From the NCBI GenBank assembly GCA_004078665.1, contig SCFO01000004.1, positions 172,959 through 236,958 of the forward strand: DNA of 64,000 nt. The letters are read 5' to 3'. Of this stretch, positions 1 through 8,371 are shown piece by piece (the stretch's first letter is position 1; the number at the start of each line of letters is the position of its first letter). The notes beneath the pieces are model-generated. The model saw only the letters and a program-made list of their open reading frames with translations, was not told where the DNA came from and did no database searches. Made by a program: the position numbers and the translations under genes. This DNA comes from Halobacillus fulvus. Lineage in GTDB: Bacteria > Bacillota > Bacilli > Bacillales > Halobacillaceae.

Positions 1-403
1 CGAACCCGGCCGTCATCGTCAATGCTTTCAAATCATTTGTGGCGCGCGCCATCAAATCTCCGGTCCGGTTTCTCCCGAAAAAGGTCGGGGTCATGCGCAA
101 GAAGTGATTCATCAGCCTCGAACGCATCGTTCTTTCCATGATCATCGCGCCGCTGAACAGCGTGTAATCCCACAAGTACGAAATGGTATAGCTGGAGAAG
201 ATGACCACTCCATAAATCAGAAGCAATTCCATCAGTCTTTCCACCGTCATCGTGTTGAATTGAATTTCATCGATCGCCATTCCAATCAACTTTGGCGGAA
301 TCAGGTCGATGACACTGGCAACAATCAACGCGATAATGGCGAACGTATACCGTTTCCAATATTTTTTAAAAAACCAGCTTAATTTAACTAACACACTAAA
401 CAT
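1..403 (-). CDS. yheI: YheI/BmrC-type multidrug ABC transporter, N-terminal part (cut by window edge)
   Basis: This is the start of an ABC exporter half-transporter; only about 134 residues lie in the window. The ATG at 401-403 follows a good GGAGG. The protein opens MFSVLVKLSWFFKKYW, then has a first membrane segment, a PPKLIG motif and an NRTGDLMARATNDL segment. These are hallmarks of the type-IV exporter membrane domain, and the wording closely matches my memory of B. subtilis YheI (BmrC). In B. subtilis YheI pairs with YheH to export drugs; the partner should lie beyond position 1. Upstream are a leader peptide, two terminator-like hairpins and a second short ORF, so expression is probably induced by translation inhibitors. 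The ATPase domain is not visible here. Confidence 0.85.
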   Translation of the reverse strand, partial: MFSVLVKLSWFFKKYWKRYTFAIIALIVASVIDLIPPKLIGMAIDEIQFNTMTVERLMELLLIYGVVIFSSYTISYLWDYTLFSGAMIMERTMRSRLMNHFLRMTPTFFGRNRTGDLMARATNDLKALTMTAGF

Positions 404-434
404 CCAATACCTCCTTCAACTTAAACCGACTCGG

Positions 435-491
435 CTACCCACTTTCTTTCCAGTCTTCGTTCCATTCTTTTCTGATGATTTTGATTTCCAT
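435..491 (-). CDS. short ORF (18 aa) between attenuator and yheI
   Basis: A short ORF opening MEIKIIRKEWNEDW lies between the attenuator terminator and the ABC transporter start. Its RBS is strong (AGGAGGG, 8 nt before the ATG), and it stops 31 nt before the transporter ATG. It is Trp- and charge-rich and has no recognisable family. It could be a second regulatory peptide or a translational coupler. It could also be chance, although an RBS this good in front of an ORF this short makes that less likely. Confidence 0.4.
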   Translation of the reverse strand: MEIKIIRKEWNEDWKESG

Positions 492-551
492 TTTTATACC
501 CTCCTGAAAGTTGTGATTTATGTGAAGCAGGGCATCCTGCTAAACACCATT

Positions 552-620
552 AAAAAAAGCATACGTCCGCAAACGTATGCTCACTTACTCATACAAAAAA
601 GGACACGTATCTACGTGGCC
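552..620 (-). promoter_or_regulatory. transcription attenuator: two tandem terminator-like hairpins before yheI
   Basis: Read on the minus strand, hairpin 1 (601-620) pairs GGCCACG with CGTGTCC around a 6-nt loop with one mismatch and is followed by six T. Hairpin 2 (558-581) has 9-bp arms AGCATACGT/ACGTATGCT and a T-run at 552-557. An alternative fold is visible. CGTGGC in leader codons 15-17 can pair with GCCACG, the 5' arm of hairpin 1. That frees the 3' arm of hairpin 1 (ATACGTGTCC) to pair, with a small bulge, with GGACGTAT of hairpin 2. Ribosome stalling early in the leader would therefore disrupt both terminators. B. subtilis bmrB-bmrCD is known to use ribosome-mediated attenuation; its application here is inference. 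Confidence 0.75.
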
Positions 621-654
621 CTGGTTAAGTATATGAAGTTATCCCTTCATTAAA

Positions 655-714
655 TCAGAGTTGCGCCACGACTTGTATGAAGTTGAATGGGGTAACCAAG
701 TTCTGCTTTTTCAT
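655..714 (-). CDS. leader peptide of the yheI attenuator (19 aa)
   Basis: A 19-residue ORF encodes MKKQNLVTPFNFIQVVAQL. It starts at the ATG at 712-714, has a strong AAGGAGG about 8 nt upstream, and sits just downstream of a near-consensus SigA promoter. It is followed by the hairpins of the attenuator, and its codons 15-17 are complementary to the first arm. It has the position and logic of a BmrB-type leader peptide, but it is shorter than BmrB (54 aa as I recall) and I see no sequence similarity to it. Confidence 0.65.
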   Translation of the reverse strand: MKKQNLVTPFNFIQVVAQL

Positions 715-745
715 CGTCGTGACCTCCTTGTATCAATGATTATAT

Positions 746-774
746 ATTATATAATTTTCGGAAAATTTTTTCAA
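746..774 (-). promoter_or_regulatory. SigA promoter of the leader peptide-yheI operon
   Basis: TTGAAA (769-774) and a perfect TATAAT (746-751) are separated by 17 nt on the minus strand. The leader peptide RBS lies about 20 nt downstream. Confidence 0.8.
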
Positions 775-811
775 CATTATCCAGTCTTTTTTTGAATTTA
801 TTCCCTCCCTT

Positions 812-840
812 TCATAATATCCATCAATCTCCACATACTA
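812..840 (+). promoter_or_regulatory. SigG-like promoter of gerA operon 1
   Basis: TCATA (812-816) and CATACTA (834-840) are separated by 17 nt. They match the forespore SigG consensus (GHATR, 17-18 nt, CATWHTA) at 4 of 5 and 7 of 7 positions. The start codon is 26 nt downstream, with GGGGAGG between. Germinant receptor operons are typically SigG-dependent. Confidence 0.6.
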
Positions 841-866
841 TTTCCATCTAGATGAGGGGAGGATAA

Positions 867-2354
867 ATGAGAATGGAGAGACGGATTCCTGTAAAAAAAG
901 AGCTTTATATGGAAAGTTTACAAAAGCATTTTCGGAACAGTCCGGATTTAGTTAACAAGACCTTCACGTTCAACCGTCAAACCATCGTCATCCATTTTAT
1001 CAATTATCAAGTCAATAAAGACCAGCTCGAACGCGACCTGCTTCCCCCATTAACGAACGCAAAAAAACCATGGACGATGGAAAGCTTAAAAAATGCAATC
1101 CCTCTTTCTTCTTCGGAGGAAATAAAGGACTTCTCTTCTCTGGCAAGAGAGCTGATTCATGGTGGTGTCTCTGTATATATCGTGGGCTATGAGGAAGTGG
1201 TCGTATTTACGTTGCCGAAACAAGACCATCGTGCACTCAACCGGGCCGAGACGGAGTCCTTGGTCTTCGGACCTCAAATTGCCTTTACCGAATCACTCAT
1301 GACCAATCTGAATGTCGTCCGCTGGCGTCTAGATACCGATGATCTAACGGTCGAAAAATTTCTTGTTGGAGAAAGAATTCAATCCGAGGTGAGGGTCATT
1401 TACTTAAAGTCGCTGGCCAACGAGGAAAATGTCCAGACGATGAAACAGCGGATCGAAGACATCGTCATAGATGAAATCGAGGATTCGACCGTGCTGAACC
1501 AGCTCATCGAAGACTCCTCAAGTACTGTTTTCCCTCAGCTGATTACGACAGAACTTCCGGATCGTTTCTGTAATTCCATCGCGAAAGGAAGAGTAGGCGT
1601 ACTTGTAGATAAAAGCCCTACAGCGATCATCGGCCCAATGACCTTATTCAATTTCTTCGAATCGACAGAAGATACTTATATGCGCTGGAATATCGGGACC
1701 TTCATTAGGATGTTGCGTTTTTTATCGATGGTGATTTCAATCGTTTTGACACCGATGTATGTAGCCGCCTTAACGTACCATTATGAAATCATCCCCTCCT
1801 CTCTGCTCGTCTCACTCGGGCAATCGCGTGCAACAGTTCCTTTCCCTCCCGTTCTTGAAGCTTTGCTTCTTGAAATATTAATCGAATTACTGAGGGAAGC
1901 GGGAGCGCGCCTCCCAACGAAAGTCGGACAGACGATGGGTATTGTAGGGGGGATCGTGTTAGGTCAGGCTGCCGTACAGGCTGGATTTACAAGTAATATT
2001 CTGGTCATCATCATAGCACTAAGCGCACTCGCCTCTTTTACTGCCCCAAGTTACATGATGGGCTCTGCCATCCGGATCATCCGCTTCCCGATGATCATTC
2101 TTGCTGGGGCATGGGGTCTGATCGGCATCGTATTCGCTCTCAGTTTTCTCGTCATTCATCTACTGAGACAAAAATCGCTCGGACGCCCTTATTTAGCGCC
2201 TATTTACCCATTTGAAGCGAGTGCACTAAGAGGAACGATTTTCCGACTACCATTTCAAAAGAATGCAAAACGACCGTCTTATGTAATGCCAAAAGATGAA
2301 TCCCGCTTCGATAAAAAACGGGCCGGTACGAAAAGAGATAGGAGTTCACCATGA
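867..2354 (+). CDS. spore germination protein, GerAA-type receptor A subunit
   Basis: This is the A subunit of a GerA-type nutrient germinant receptor (495 aa), located in the spore inner membrane. A soluble N-terminal half is followed by the conserved TERPDRF-like signature (here TELPDRFCNSIAKGRVGVLVDKSP), PMTLFNFFES, RWNIGTFIRMLRF, and a run of about five membrane helices containing LIELLREAGARLP and GQTMGIVGGIVLG. This order is standard for the family. The ATG at 867 is preceded by GGGGAGG. Its stop overlaps the start of the next gene (ATGA), so translation is coupled. The B and C subunits follow directly. The germinant cannot be read from the sequence. Confidence 0.95.
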   Translation: MRMERRIPVKKELYMESLQKHFRNSPDLVNKTFTFNRQTIVIHFINYQVNKDQLERDLLPPLTNAKKPWTMESLKNAIPLSSSEEIKDFSSLARELIHGGVSVYIVGYEEVVVFTLPKQDHRALNRAETESLVFGPQIAFTESLMTNLNVVRWRLDTDDLTVEKFLVGERIQSEVRVIYLKSLANEENVQTMKQRIEDIVIDEIEDSTVLNQLIEDSSSTVFPQLITTELPDRFCNSIAKGRVGVLVDKSPTAIIGPMTLFNFFESTEDTYMRWNIGTFIRMLRFLSMVISIVLTPMYVAALTYHYEIIPSSLLVSLGQSRATVPFPPVLEALLLEILIELLREAGARLPTKVGQTMGIVGGIVLGQAAVQAGFTSNILVIIIALSALASFTAPSYMMGSAIRIIRFPMIILAGAWGLIGIVFALSFLVIHLLRQKSLGRPYLAPIYPFEASALRGTIFRLPFQKNAKRPSYVMPKDESRFDKKRAGTKRDRSSP

Positions 2355-3457
2355 AGACGAATCTGAACGTGCCGCAGTCTCAAACTGTGCAAGCCTTCTA
2401 TTTATTTTTTATTGTACACACGATCCAAATCGGTGCCGGACTGATGGGTGTACCGAGAATCCTTTTTCTCGACGCTCAGGCAGATGCATGGATTTCGGTA
2501 GCAATCGCAGGGGTTTACCTACACTTTATTGCCTGGATTATGATCAAGATTTTAAGAGGATATGAGAATGCTGATATTCTCGGGATTCAAACCGATCTCT
2601 TCGGCAAATTCGTCGGCAAAACGTTAGGGATCTTCTATCTTCTCTATATTTTCCTTATCCTGCTCAGTGTCATAAAAAACTATATTGAAGTCGTACAAGT
2701 GTTTATTTTTCCAGAAATTCCGATTTGGCTGATGAGTCTGTTTCTTCTTTCTCTCATGGTATACAGCGTGACGGGCGGATTCCGTGTAGTAGTGGGAACA
2801 AGTTTCCTCTTTTTCTTGCTTACGATTTGGCTAGTGCTCACGATCTCAAAGCCGATCACCTACATGGATTGGGGACATTTCACTCCAATTCTCCAAACAA
2901 GCTGGACTGATATTTTGAAAGGGGCCCAGCGCACAGCTTATACGGTTCTCGGAATGGAAATCCTGTTTTTCGTTTATCCCTATATCAAAAACAAGAAGAA
3001 CATAGCGTTACCGGTTCATTTAGGTCTTGCCATGACAACTTTTCTCGTCATGCTCGTGACCGTCGTTTCGATCGGTTATTTCAGTCCCGATCATCTAAGA
3101 GAAACCGTCTGGGCGACACTCTCCTTATTTAAAATCATTTCTTTTCCTGTTATTGAACGTTTCGATTTTATTGCTGTTGCCCTTTGGATGATGGTCGTCC
3201 TTCCGAACATCGTACTTTTATGTTGGATGCTCGTCCACTCTTTGAAGCGTCTGTTTCACCTGAAGGAAAAGCACAGCATCTTTGGTGTAAGTGTGCTTCT
3301 ATTTATAGGAGCGCTTCTTGTGGAATACAGGATGGATATCGACTTATTAACAGAATGGACAGCGCGTGTCGGCTTTTGGCTTGTATTTGTTTATCCCATC
3401 TTTCTGTTCTTGTATATGAAACTGGTTCATCGATGGCGAAGGAGGCGGCGAGCTTGA
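2351..3457 (+). CDS. spore germination protein, GerAB-type receptor B subunit (endospore germination permease)
   Basis: This is the B subunit of the germinant receptor (368 aa), a ten-helix protein of the amino acid/polyamine/organocation transporter superfamily that binds the germinant. QAFYLFFIVHTIQIGAGLMGVPRIL at the N-terminus is the usual first-helix signature, and hydrophobic segments continue to the basic C-terminus. It overlaps the A subunit stop by 4 nt, and its own stop overlaps the TTG of the C subunit. The length is normal for the family. Ligand specificity is unknown. Confidence 0.95.
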   Translation: MKTNLNVPQSQTVQAFYLFFIVHTIQIGAGLMGVPRILFLDAQADAWISVAIAGVYLHFIAWIMIKILRGYENADILGIQTDLFGKFVGKTLGIFYLLYIFLILLSVIKNYIEVVQVFIFPEIPIWLMSLFLLSLMVYSVTGGFRVVVGTSFLFFLLTIWLVLTISKPITYMDWGHFTPILQTSWTDILKGAQRTAYTVLGMEILFFVYPYIKNKKNIALPVHLGLAMTTFLVMLVTVVSIGYFSPDHLRETVWATLSLFKIISFPVIERFDFIAVALWMMVVLPNIVLLCWMLVHSLKRLFHLKEKHSIFGVSVLLFIGALLVEYRMDIDLLTEWTARVGFWLVFVYPIFLFLYMKLVHRWRRRRRA

Positions 3458-4587
3458 AAAAGATTTTCTTAGTGCTTTTACTTCTCTTAGTGTGTAACGG
3501 CTGCGTACCCAAAAGTTATATTGAACAGCTTGGGATTATCACAGCCATCGGCTACGATCAGGCTGAGGAGGATCAAGTGAAAGGAACGATGGTCATTTTT
3601 CAATTTGACCCGACAGCTACCGCTAGTTCTCAAGTCGTTTCAGCAGTAGCTGACACCTCCAAAGGAATTCGATTCAGAGCAAACCGTCAGACAAGTCATC
3701 GGCTCGTTTCCGGACAAGTACGCCTGCTGCTCTTTGAAAACAAACTGGCAGAAAAAGGGGTGATGCGCTATATGGACACCTTATCACGTGATGCCAAGAT
3801 TACAGATATGGGCTTTTTGAGTGTCAGCGATGTGCCAACAGAAAAGCTTTTAAAATCAGGAATTTCAGAGGATGCTCCAAATACAGGAAACTATATTCAG
3901 CGCTTGATCGAAAAAAGTATTCATCAGGAAATGATTCCGAATGTTGAATTGACCTCCTTCATCCACCATTATTATGATGTTGGAATTGATCCGGTCCTTC
4001 CTCTTTTGTCCACTCAAGAGGAAAAAACGATGATCAAAGGGTTAGCCCTTTTTCAAAATGACCGATTTGTGCAGACTCTGTCGGAAGAGGACATCATCTT
4101 CCTCCTTTTATTAAAGAAAGATTTGAAAGACGCTGAACTACAGTTGCAACTTCCTAATGAAGCCCTACAAAACTATTATAAAAAGCGGTCGATCAATCCT
4201 GCAACAGACGGTGAGCTCCATGTGTCCCTAAACGAAGTCGAAACCGACCTCTCGATTCAAACGAAAAAAAATGATCCAGTATCCCCTTCTGTTCATCTGA
4301 AAATGGAAGCCCGCTTGTTGGAAATCACAAAGGACATCGATCTAAAACAACGAAAAGCGATTCGTAAATTGGAGGATGAAATTGCAAAGGGTATAGAGGA
4401 ACGTCTATCTTTGGTAGTAAACCAATTAAAAGAGGAAAAAGTCGATCCAGTCGGCTTTGGTAAAGAATACAATGAAAAGCATCGCACGAATCGAATCACT
4501 GAGGAAAGTTGGCGAGATCAGATTTCTCAGCTCGACGTTTCGTTTGACGTAGAAGTCAAACTGCTTCGTTATGGAATCTCGGAATAG
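3454..4587 (+). CDS. spore germination lipoprotein, GerAC-type receptor C subunit
   Basis: This is the C subunit of receptor operon 1, a lipoprotein of the Ger(x)C family (377 aa from the chosen start). The open frame runs much further upstream, inside the B subunit gene. The likely start is the TTG at 3454, which has GGAGG 8 nt before it and overlaps the upstream stop (TTGA). That start gives a clean signal peptide, MKKIFLVLLLLLVCNGC, with a lipobox cysteine. Family marks are GIITAIGYD near the N-terminus, HRLVSGQVRLLLF, and a C-terminal helical domain ending DVEVKLLRYGIS. An ATG 18 nt upstream is a weaker alternative. Confidence 0.9.
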   Translation: MKKIFLVLLLLLVCNGCVPKSYIEQLGIITAIGYDQAEEDQVKGTMVIFQFDPTATASSQVVSAVADTSKGIRFRANRQTSHRLVSGQVRLLLFENKLAEKGVMRYMDTLSRDAKITDMGFLSVSDVPTEKLLKSGISEDAPNTGNYIQRLIEKSIHQEMIPNVELTSFIHHYYDVGIDPVLPLLSTQEEKTMIKGLALFQNDRFVQTLSEEDIIFLLLLKKDLKDAELQLQLPNEALQNYYKKRSINPATDGELHVSLNEVETDLSIQTKKNDPVSPSVHLKMEARLLEITKDIDLKQRKAIRKLEDEIAKGIEERLSLVVNQLKEEKVDPVGFGKEYNEKHRTNRITEESWRDQISQLDVSFDVEVKLLRYGISE

Positions 4588-4651
4588 GACAAGTCAAAGC
4601 TGATGTCTTTAATGAAAAGCGTCAGGCTTTACATTAAAGGACGCATTGATT

Positions 4652-4680
4652 AAAAAACGCCTGGAATAATTCCAGGCGTT
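4652..4680 (-). terminator. terminator of the aldo/keto reductase gene
   Basis: The hairpin AACGCCTGGAA/TTCCAGGCGTT is followed on the minus strand by a T-run (A-run at 4652-4657). It also sits about 70 nt after gerA operon 1, and its stem may help end that transcript. Confidence 0.8.
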
Positions 4681-4686
4681 CGCTCT

Positions 4687-5511
4687 TTAATAATCAAATT
4701 CATCCGGATGTTTCCCGATCCGTTCATTCTTATTTAATCCATCGATATCTTGCATCTCGGCTTCTGTCAGTTCAAAGTCGAACAGATCTGCATTTTGTTT
4801 TTGGCGATCCGCGTTGGATGATTTCGGGATGATCATGACGTCATGCTGGAGGTGCCAGCGCAAAATCACTTGGGCCGGTGTTTTATCGTGCCGTTCAGCA
4901 GCCTCTTTCAACGCGGAGGCATCGAAGTATTTGCCGCGTCCTAGTGGCGCCCACGCCTCTAGCTGAATGTGGTGTTCGGCACAATAATCGGCGAGATCTT
5001 TCTGGTACAGTCTAGGGTGGAACTCCACTTGGTTCACCATCGGTTTAATTTCAGCTGACGCCATCAGCTCGTCCAGATGATGCTCCATGAAATTACATAC
5101 ACCGATCGCCTTTACTTTTCCGTCTTTATATAATTTCTCAAGTGCTTTCCATGTGTCCGTATATTTACCCGGTACCGGCCAGTGGACTAAGTATAGATCG
5201 AGGTAGTCGAGTCCCAGCTTATCCATACTGCGCTCGAACGCTTGAAGTGTTTCCTCATATCCCTGCTCATCGTTCCATACTTTCGTTACGACAAACAATT
5301 CTTCTCGCGGAATGCCGCTGTCCTTAATGGCTGTACCGACTCCTTTTTCATTATCGTAAAAAGAGGCGGTATCAATATGGCGATATCCAATATCTAAAGC
5401 CGATTGAACAGCTCCGATTACTTCTTCATCATCATTCATTTTGTAAACACCAAGCCCGACTTTCGGGACTTGGATCCCATTATGCAATGTAAATGTCTCT
5501 TGTAAACTCAA
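4687..5511 (-). CDS. aldo/keto reductase (YvgN/YtbE-like)
   Basis: This is a 274-aa NADPH-dependent aldo/keto reductase of the AKR5-type group that includes B. subtilis YvgN and YtbE, which reduce glyoxal, methylglyoxal and other aldehydes. The catalytic tetrad is complete: Asp47 and Tyr52 in RHIDTASFYDNE, Lys77 in VVTKVW, and His110 in LVHWP. The NADP-binding IPKSSNADR motif is near the C-terminus. The start is a TTG at 5509-5511 with GGAG upstream; no ATG is available nearby. It stands alone between gerA operon 1 and the HelD-like gene. The exact substrate cannot be assigned. Confidence 0.9.
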   Translation of the reverse strand: MSLQETFTLHNGIQVPKVGLGVYKMNDDEEVIGAVQSALDIGYRHIDTASFYDNEKGVGTAIKDSGIPREELFVVTKVWNDEQGYEETLQAFERSMDKLGLDYLDLYLVHWPVPGKYTDTWKALEKLYKDGKVKAIGVCNFMEHHLDELMASAEIKPMVNQVEFHPRLYQKDLADYCAEHHIQLEAWAPLGRGKYFDASALKEAAERHDKTPAQVILRWHLQHDVMIIPKSSNADRQKQNADLFDFELTEAEMQDIDGLNKNERIGKHPDEFDY

Positions 5512-5558
5512 CGTTTCTTCACTCCTTTAATGAAATGCACTCTCTCAACCATACCCTT

Positions 5559-7808
5559 TTATTCCCATGATTGAAACAATGACGGATCGACTTCATTCAG
5601 AAGGAAGTCCTGTTGGTGATCGCCGATCAGAAACAGCTGGTGCAAGGGTCTAGTCATCGCCACATAAAGAAGCTTACAATCCAGTTCGTTCATTTGATAG
5701 GGGTGCTCCCTGCAATAAAGGAAGACGGCATCGAATTCTAGTCCTTTTGCAAGATAAGCAGGTACAATCATGCGATTTCCCATCGGGGCTGATTCCTCCA
5801 TCAGCTGAAACCCCAATTCATCTGGCAACTTCCTTGCGACCTGTTCCGCCTCCTGTCTCGTTTTCGTGATCAGGGCAAAAGTTTTCATCCCCTGCTCATC
5901 GAGCTTCCCTACATGACAGGTCGGTGACCAGTTTCGCTCCTCGATGAATACGGGCTTTATTCCATGACGAACAACCGGCTCTGCTTTTGGCAGATCATCC
6001 GGCATCCGTTTCAACAATTGATTGGCGAGTTCCATGATTTCTATTGTCGTCCGGTAAGTCTTTTGCAACGTTAAGTAATTTGCCTTTTGAAACACATCTT
6101 CTATCAGAGTTTCCCACTGTTTCAGTCCACGGTAGCTGTAGATTCCTTGTGCTAAATCCCCTACAATCGTAAATAAATCCGTTTGAAAAGCGCGTCTTAA
6201 GCTGTAGATTTCCATGAAGCTGTAATCCTGTGCCTCATCGATGACGACTTTCTTCGCCTTATCCTCTTCATCGAGCCCTGTAAGAAAAGATTTTAAATAT
6301 AACAAGGCAGCAAGGTCTTCTGAATACAACCTTTTCCTCTCGAGATGATTTCTCGTCTCTTTTCTCATATTTTGCAAAAATCCAGAGTCTACTGGAATCA
6401 AATCTGTAAATATCTCCTCGTCGTAAAAATCCTGGTAAACCTTGATCAAGGAATGCTTCGGGTATTGTTTCATATACCTGGAAACCACAGTACGAGTTTC
6501 TTTCTTTAGTTCATCAAGCCGCTCTTCCTTTCTTGTGATCAGAAAACTGACACGCTTCTTCCGTTTCTCCGGATCCTTCAGCCCATACAATGCTTTATCG
6601 AGTTCTGCATCATATTTCTCCTCAAGCTTTTTGAAAATCTGCTTTTTCTTTCTTCTAAGTTCACTTTGGAGAACAGCTTTAATTTTTTGGACGCGGACAT
6701 GGTAAGGGAAATAAGCGTATTCTTTATAAAAAAGACGGTTGATCGACTTCGCGCCTTTTAATTTGAATTCACCTAACCGGAAATCCTCCGAGACTGTATA
6801 TCGTTTTTTGATAAAGTGAAGGTACTGATCGAGTAAAACTTTGAAGTCTTTGGAACCTTTGAATTCCGCTGCTGAAAGTAATTGTCGATCCGCTCCTTTT
6901 TCAATAGCATCCATTAAGATGTCGTGCTGACTTGTGACCGGCCAGTTTACTCCTATTGCCTTTTGGACAAATTGCTGATAGGTTGTCTGGCGCGCCCTCT
7001 GGACGCCAAGTTCGGGGAGAACGTCCGAAATGTATTGGATAAATAAAGTGTTTGGAGCCAATATAAGCATTTCTTCCGGTTTGAAAATATCCCGCATCGT
7101 ATAAAGAAAGTAAGAAATACGATGAAGGGCAATCGTCGTCTTTCCGCTGCCTGCCGCTCCCTGTACGATGATCGGTTTTCGGAGATCGGCCCGAATGACG
7201 TCATTCTGCTCTTCTTGAATGGTCGCTACAATTTCCGTCAGGCGGTTCTCCGCATTCTGTTCAAGGGATTCCTGTAGAAGGGCATCCTTCGTCGTCATAT
7301 CGATATCCCGGAAGTGAAGGAGTTCGCCCTCTTCCATTTGATACTGGCGTTTAAGAGAAACATGACCCTCATAAGTCTCCCCATGCGCTTCATAACTGAC
7401 ATCCCCGAGACGGCCTTCGTAATAGACGTTAGCGAGTGGTGATCTCCAGTCCAATATGATCGGCAGCTGAGTCTCTCTGTCAAACAGCGACATTTTCCCA
7501 ATATAAAACATTTCTTGTTCCGGTTTCTCTTTCCGGTGAAAATCAATTCGAGCAAAGTAAGGTTTGTTGCGCAGGTGTTTGAGGCTCTCCAGCTGATCTT
7601 TCGTCATTTTCATGAAATTAGCATGGGACAGCATTTCCTGATAACGGAGGCTGCTGTCTTTGAAATCAAGGTTGGCAAGCGTGTCTTCCTGTCGGGATTT
7701 CAGCGCTTCTTTACCAGATTCCTGTAAAGTGATGAGTTGTTCCATGTAGGCTTTGGTGAAATGTAGACGTTCTAATTCTTGAGGTAAGTCAGGATGTCGT
7801 TCGTTCAT
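5559..7808 (-). CDS. HelD-like superfamily 1 helicase/ATPase (paralogue 1)
   Basis: This 749-aa protein belongs to the UvrD/Rep-like group that includes HelD (YvgS), which binds RNA polymerase and recycles it. It has a charged helical N-terminus (about residues 1-85, the coiled-coil arm of HelD), a YFARIDF/WRSPLANVYY region, Walker A GAAGSGKT at 217-224, a Walker B-like VIDEAQDYS, and a C-terminal KGLEFDAVF/LLYVAMTR helicase block. The middle insertion is rich in Lys and Glu. A second HelD-like protein is encoded at 30871-33183; the two share architecture but differ throughout. I cannot tell by eye which one is orthologous to YvgS, though the other is closer in length. Confidence 0.85.
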   Translation of the reverse strand: MNERHPDLPQELERLHFTKAYMEQLITLQESGKEALKSRQEDTLANLDFKDSSLRYQEMLSHANFMKMTKDQLESLKHLRNKPYFARIDFHRKEKPEQEMFYIGKMSLFDRETQLPIILDWRSPLANVYYEGRLGDVSYEAHGETYEGHVSLKRQYQMEEGELLHFRDIDMTTKDALLQESLEQNAENRLTEIVATIQEEQNDVIRADLRKPIIVQGAAGSGKTTIALHRISYFLYTMRDIFKPEEMLILAPNTLFIQYISDVLPELGVQRARQTTYQQFVQKAIGVNWPVTSQHDILMDAIEKGADRQLLSAAEFKGSKDFKVLLDQYLHFIKKRYTVSEDFRLGEFKLKGAKSINRLFYKEYAYFPYHVRVQKIKAVLQSELRRKKKQIFKKLEEKYDAELDKALYGLKDPEKRKKRVSFLITRKEERLDELKKETRTVVSRYMKQYPKHSLIKVYQDFYDEEIFTDLIPVDSGFLQNMRKETRNHLERKRLYSEDLAALLYLKSFLTGLDEEDKAKKVVIDEAQDYSFMEIYSLRRAFQTDLFTIVGDLAQGIYSYRGLKQWETLIEDVFQKANYLTLQKTYRTTIEIMELANQLLKRMPDDLPKAEPVVRHGIKPVFIEERNWSPTCHVGKLDEQGMKTFALITKTRQEAEQVARKLPDELGFQLMEESAPMGNRMIVPAYLAKGLEFDAVFLYCREHPYQMNELDCKLLYVAMTRPLHQLFLIGDHQQDFLLNEVDPSLFQSWE

Positions 7809-7977
7809 TTGTCATTCTCCCTTCCCATATAATTCGGAAATGACATGGCAGGTACTGAACATTCCTGGTATTTCGAAGCAACGGAATAGAACATACCATA
7901 TCTTTACAGGAAACGCAAAAGCTTTTTGCAGAATTGGATTGTCGTTATATTTTGCGTTGGATTCAGGGCATGCCAAC

Positions 7978-8008
7978 AAAAAAAGAGCCGATGGTCTACA
8001 TCAGCTCT
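7978..8008 (-). terminator. terminator after the zinc-ribbon membrane protein gene
   Basis: GAGC-GATG/CATC-GCTC hairpin with a TTTTTTT tail on the minus strand, directly after the stop at 8013. Confidence 0.8.
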
Positions 8009-8012
8009 CTCA

Positions 8013-8366
8013 TTATTGACGTGGTTTATTGTCCACATACTTCGGTAATCTCATTTCATAAACAAGATAAGAAAAAGCTCTTAAAAGGATTGGGTATAAA
8101 GCGAGAAAGCCCAGGATATCTCCGACAAACCCCAGAATATTCGTAGTCAGCATCACGACTGCCAGGATGAGCATCAAGACGACCGTCACCAGACCCGTCG
8201 TGCCATTCACCGGATTCCACGTGCCGGCAATGGTTCTCGTATCCTGTTCCAATAACTCGAAGCATCGGTAGTGAAAAGGACGGACTCTGAACCAGTTCGA
8301 GGCTGTGACGAGCTCATCCCGATCCCTGATATCTTTGTAACAATAACGACACCGATTGGTTTTCAC
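8013..8366 (-). CDS. small membrane protein with N-terminal zinc-ribbon-like Cys motifs
   Basis: A 117-aa protein with no family I recognise. It starts CRYCYK (CxxC), followed later by FHYRCFELLE, a possible Cys/His metal site, then two hydrophobic segments (about residues 52-72 and 74-95). The open frame extends upstream inside the kinase gene. I chose the GTG at 8364-8366 because CAGGGG lies 8 nt before it and it begins just after the kinase stop at 8372. It is cotranscribed with the RsbW-like kinase. Function unknown. Confidence 0.65.
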   Translation of the reverse strand: MKTNRCRYCYKDIRDRDELVTASNWFRVRPFHYRCFELLEQDTRTIAGTWNPVNGTTGLVTVVLMLILAVVMLTTNILGFVGDILGFLALYPILLRAFSYLVYEMRLPKYVDNKPRQ

Positions 8367-8371
8367 ATCAT

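Noticed and set aside
3184-3453. N-terminal extension of the operon 1 GerAC frame
   Set aside because: It lies inside the B subunit gene and would bury the lipoprotein signal; the TTG at 3454 has a well-placed RBS.
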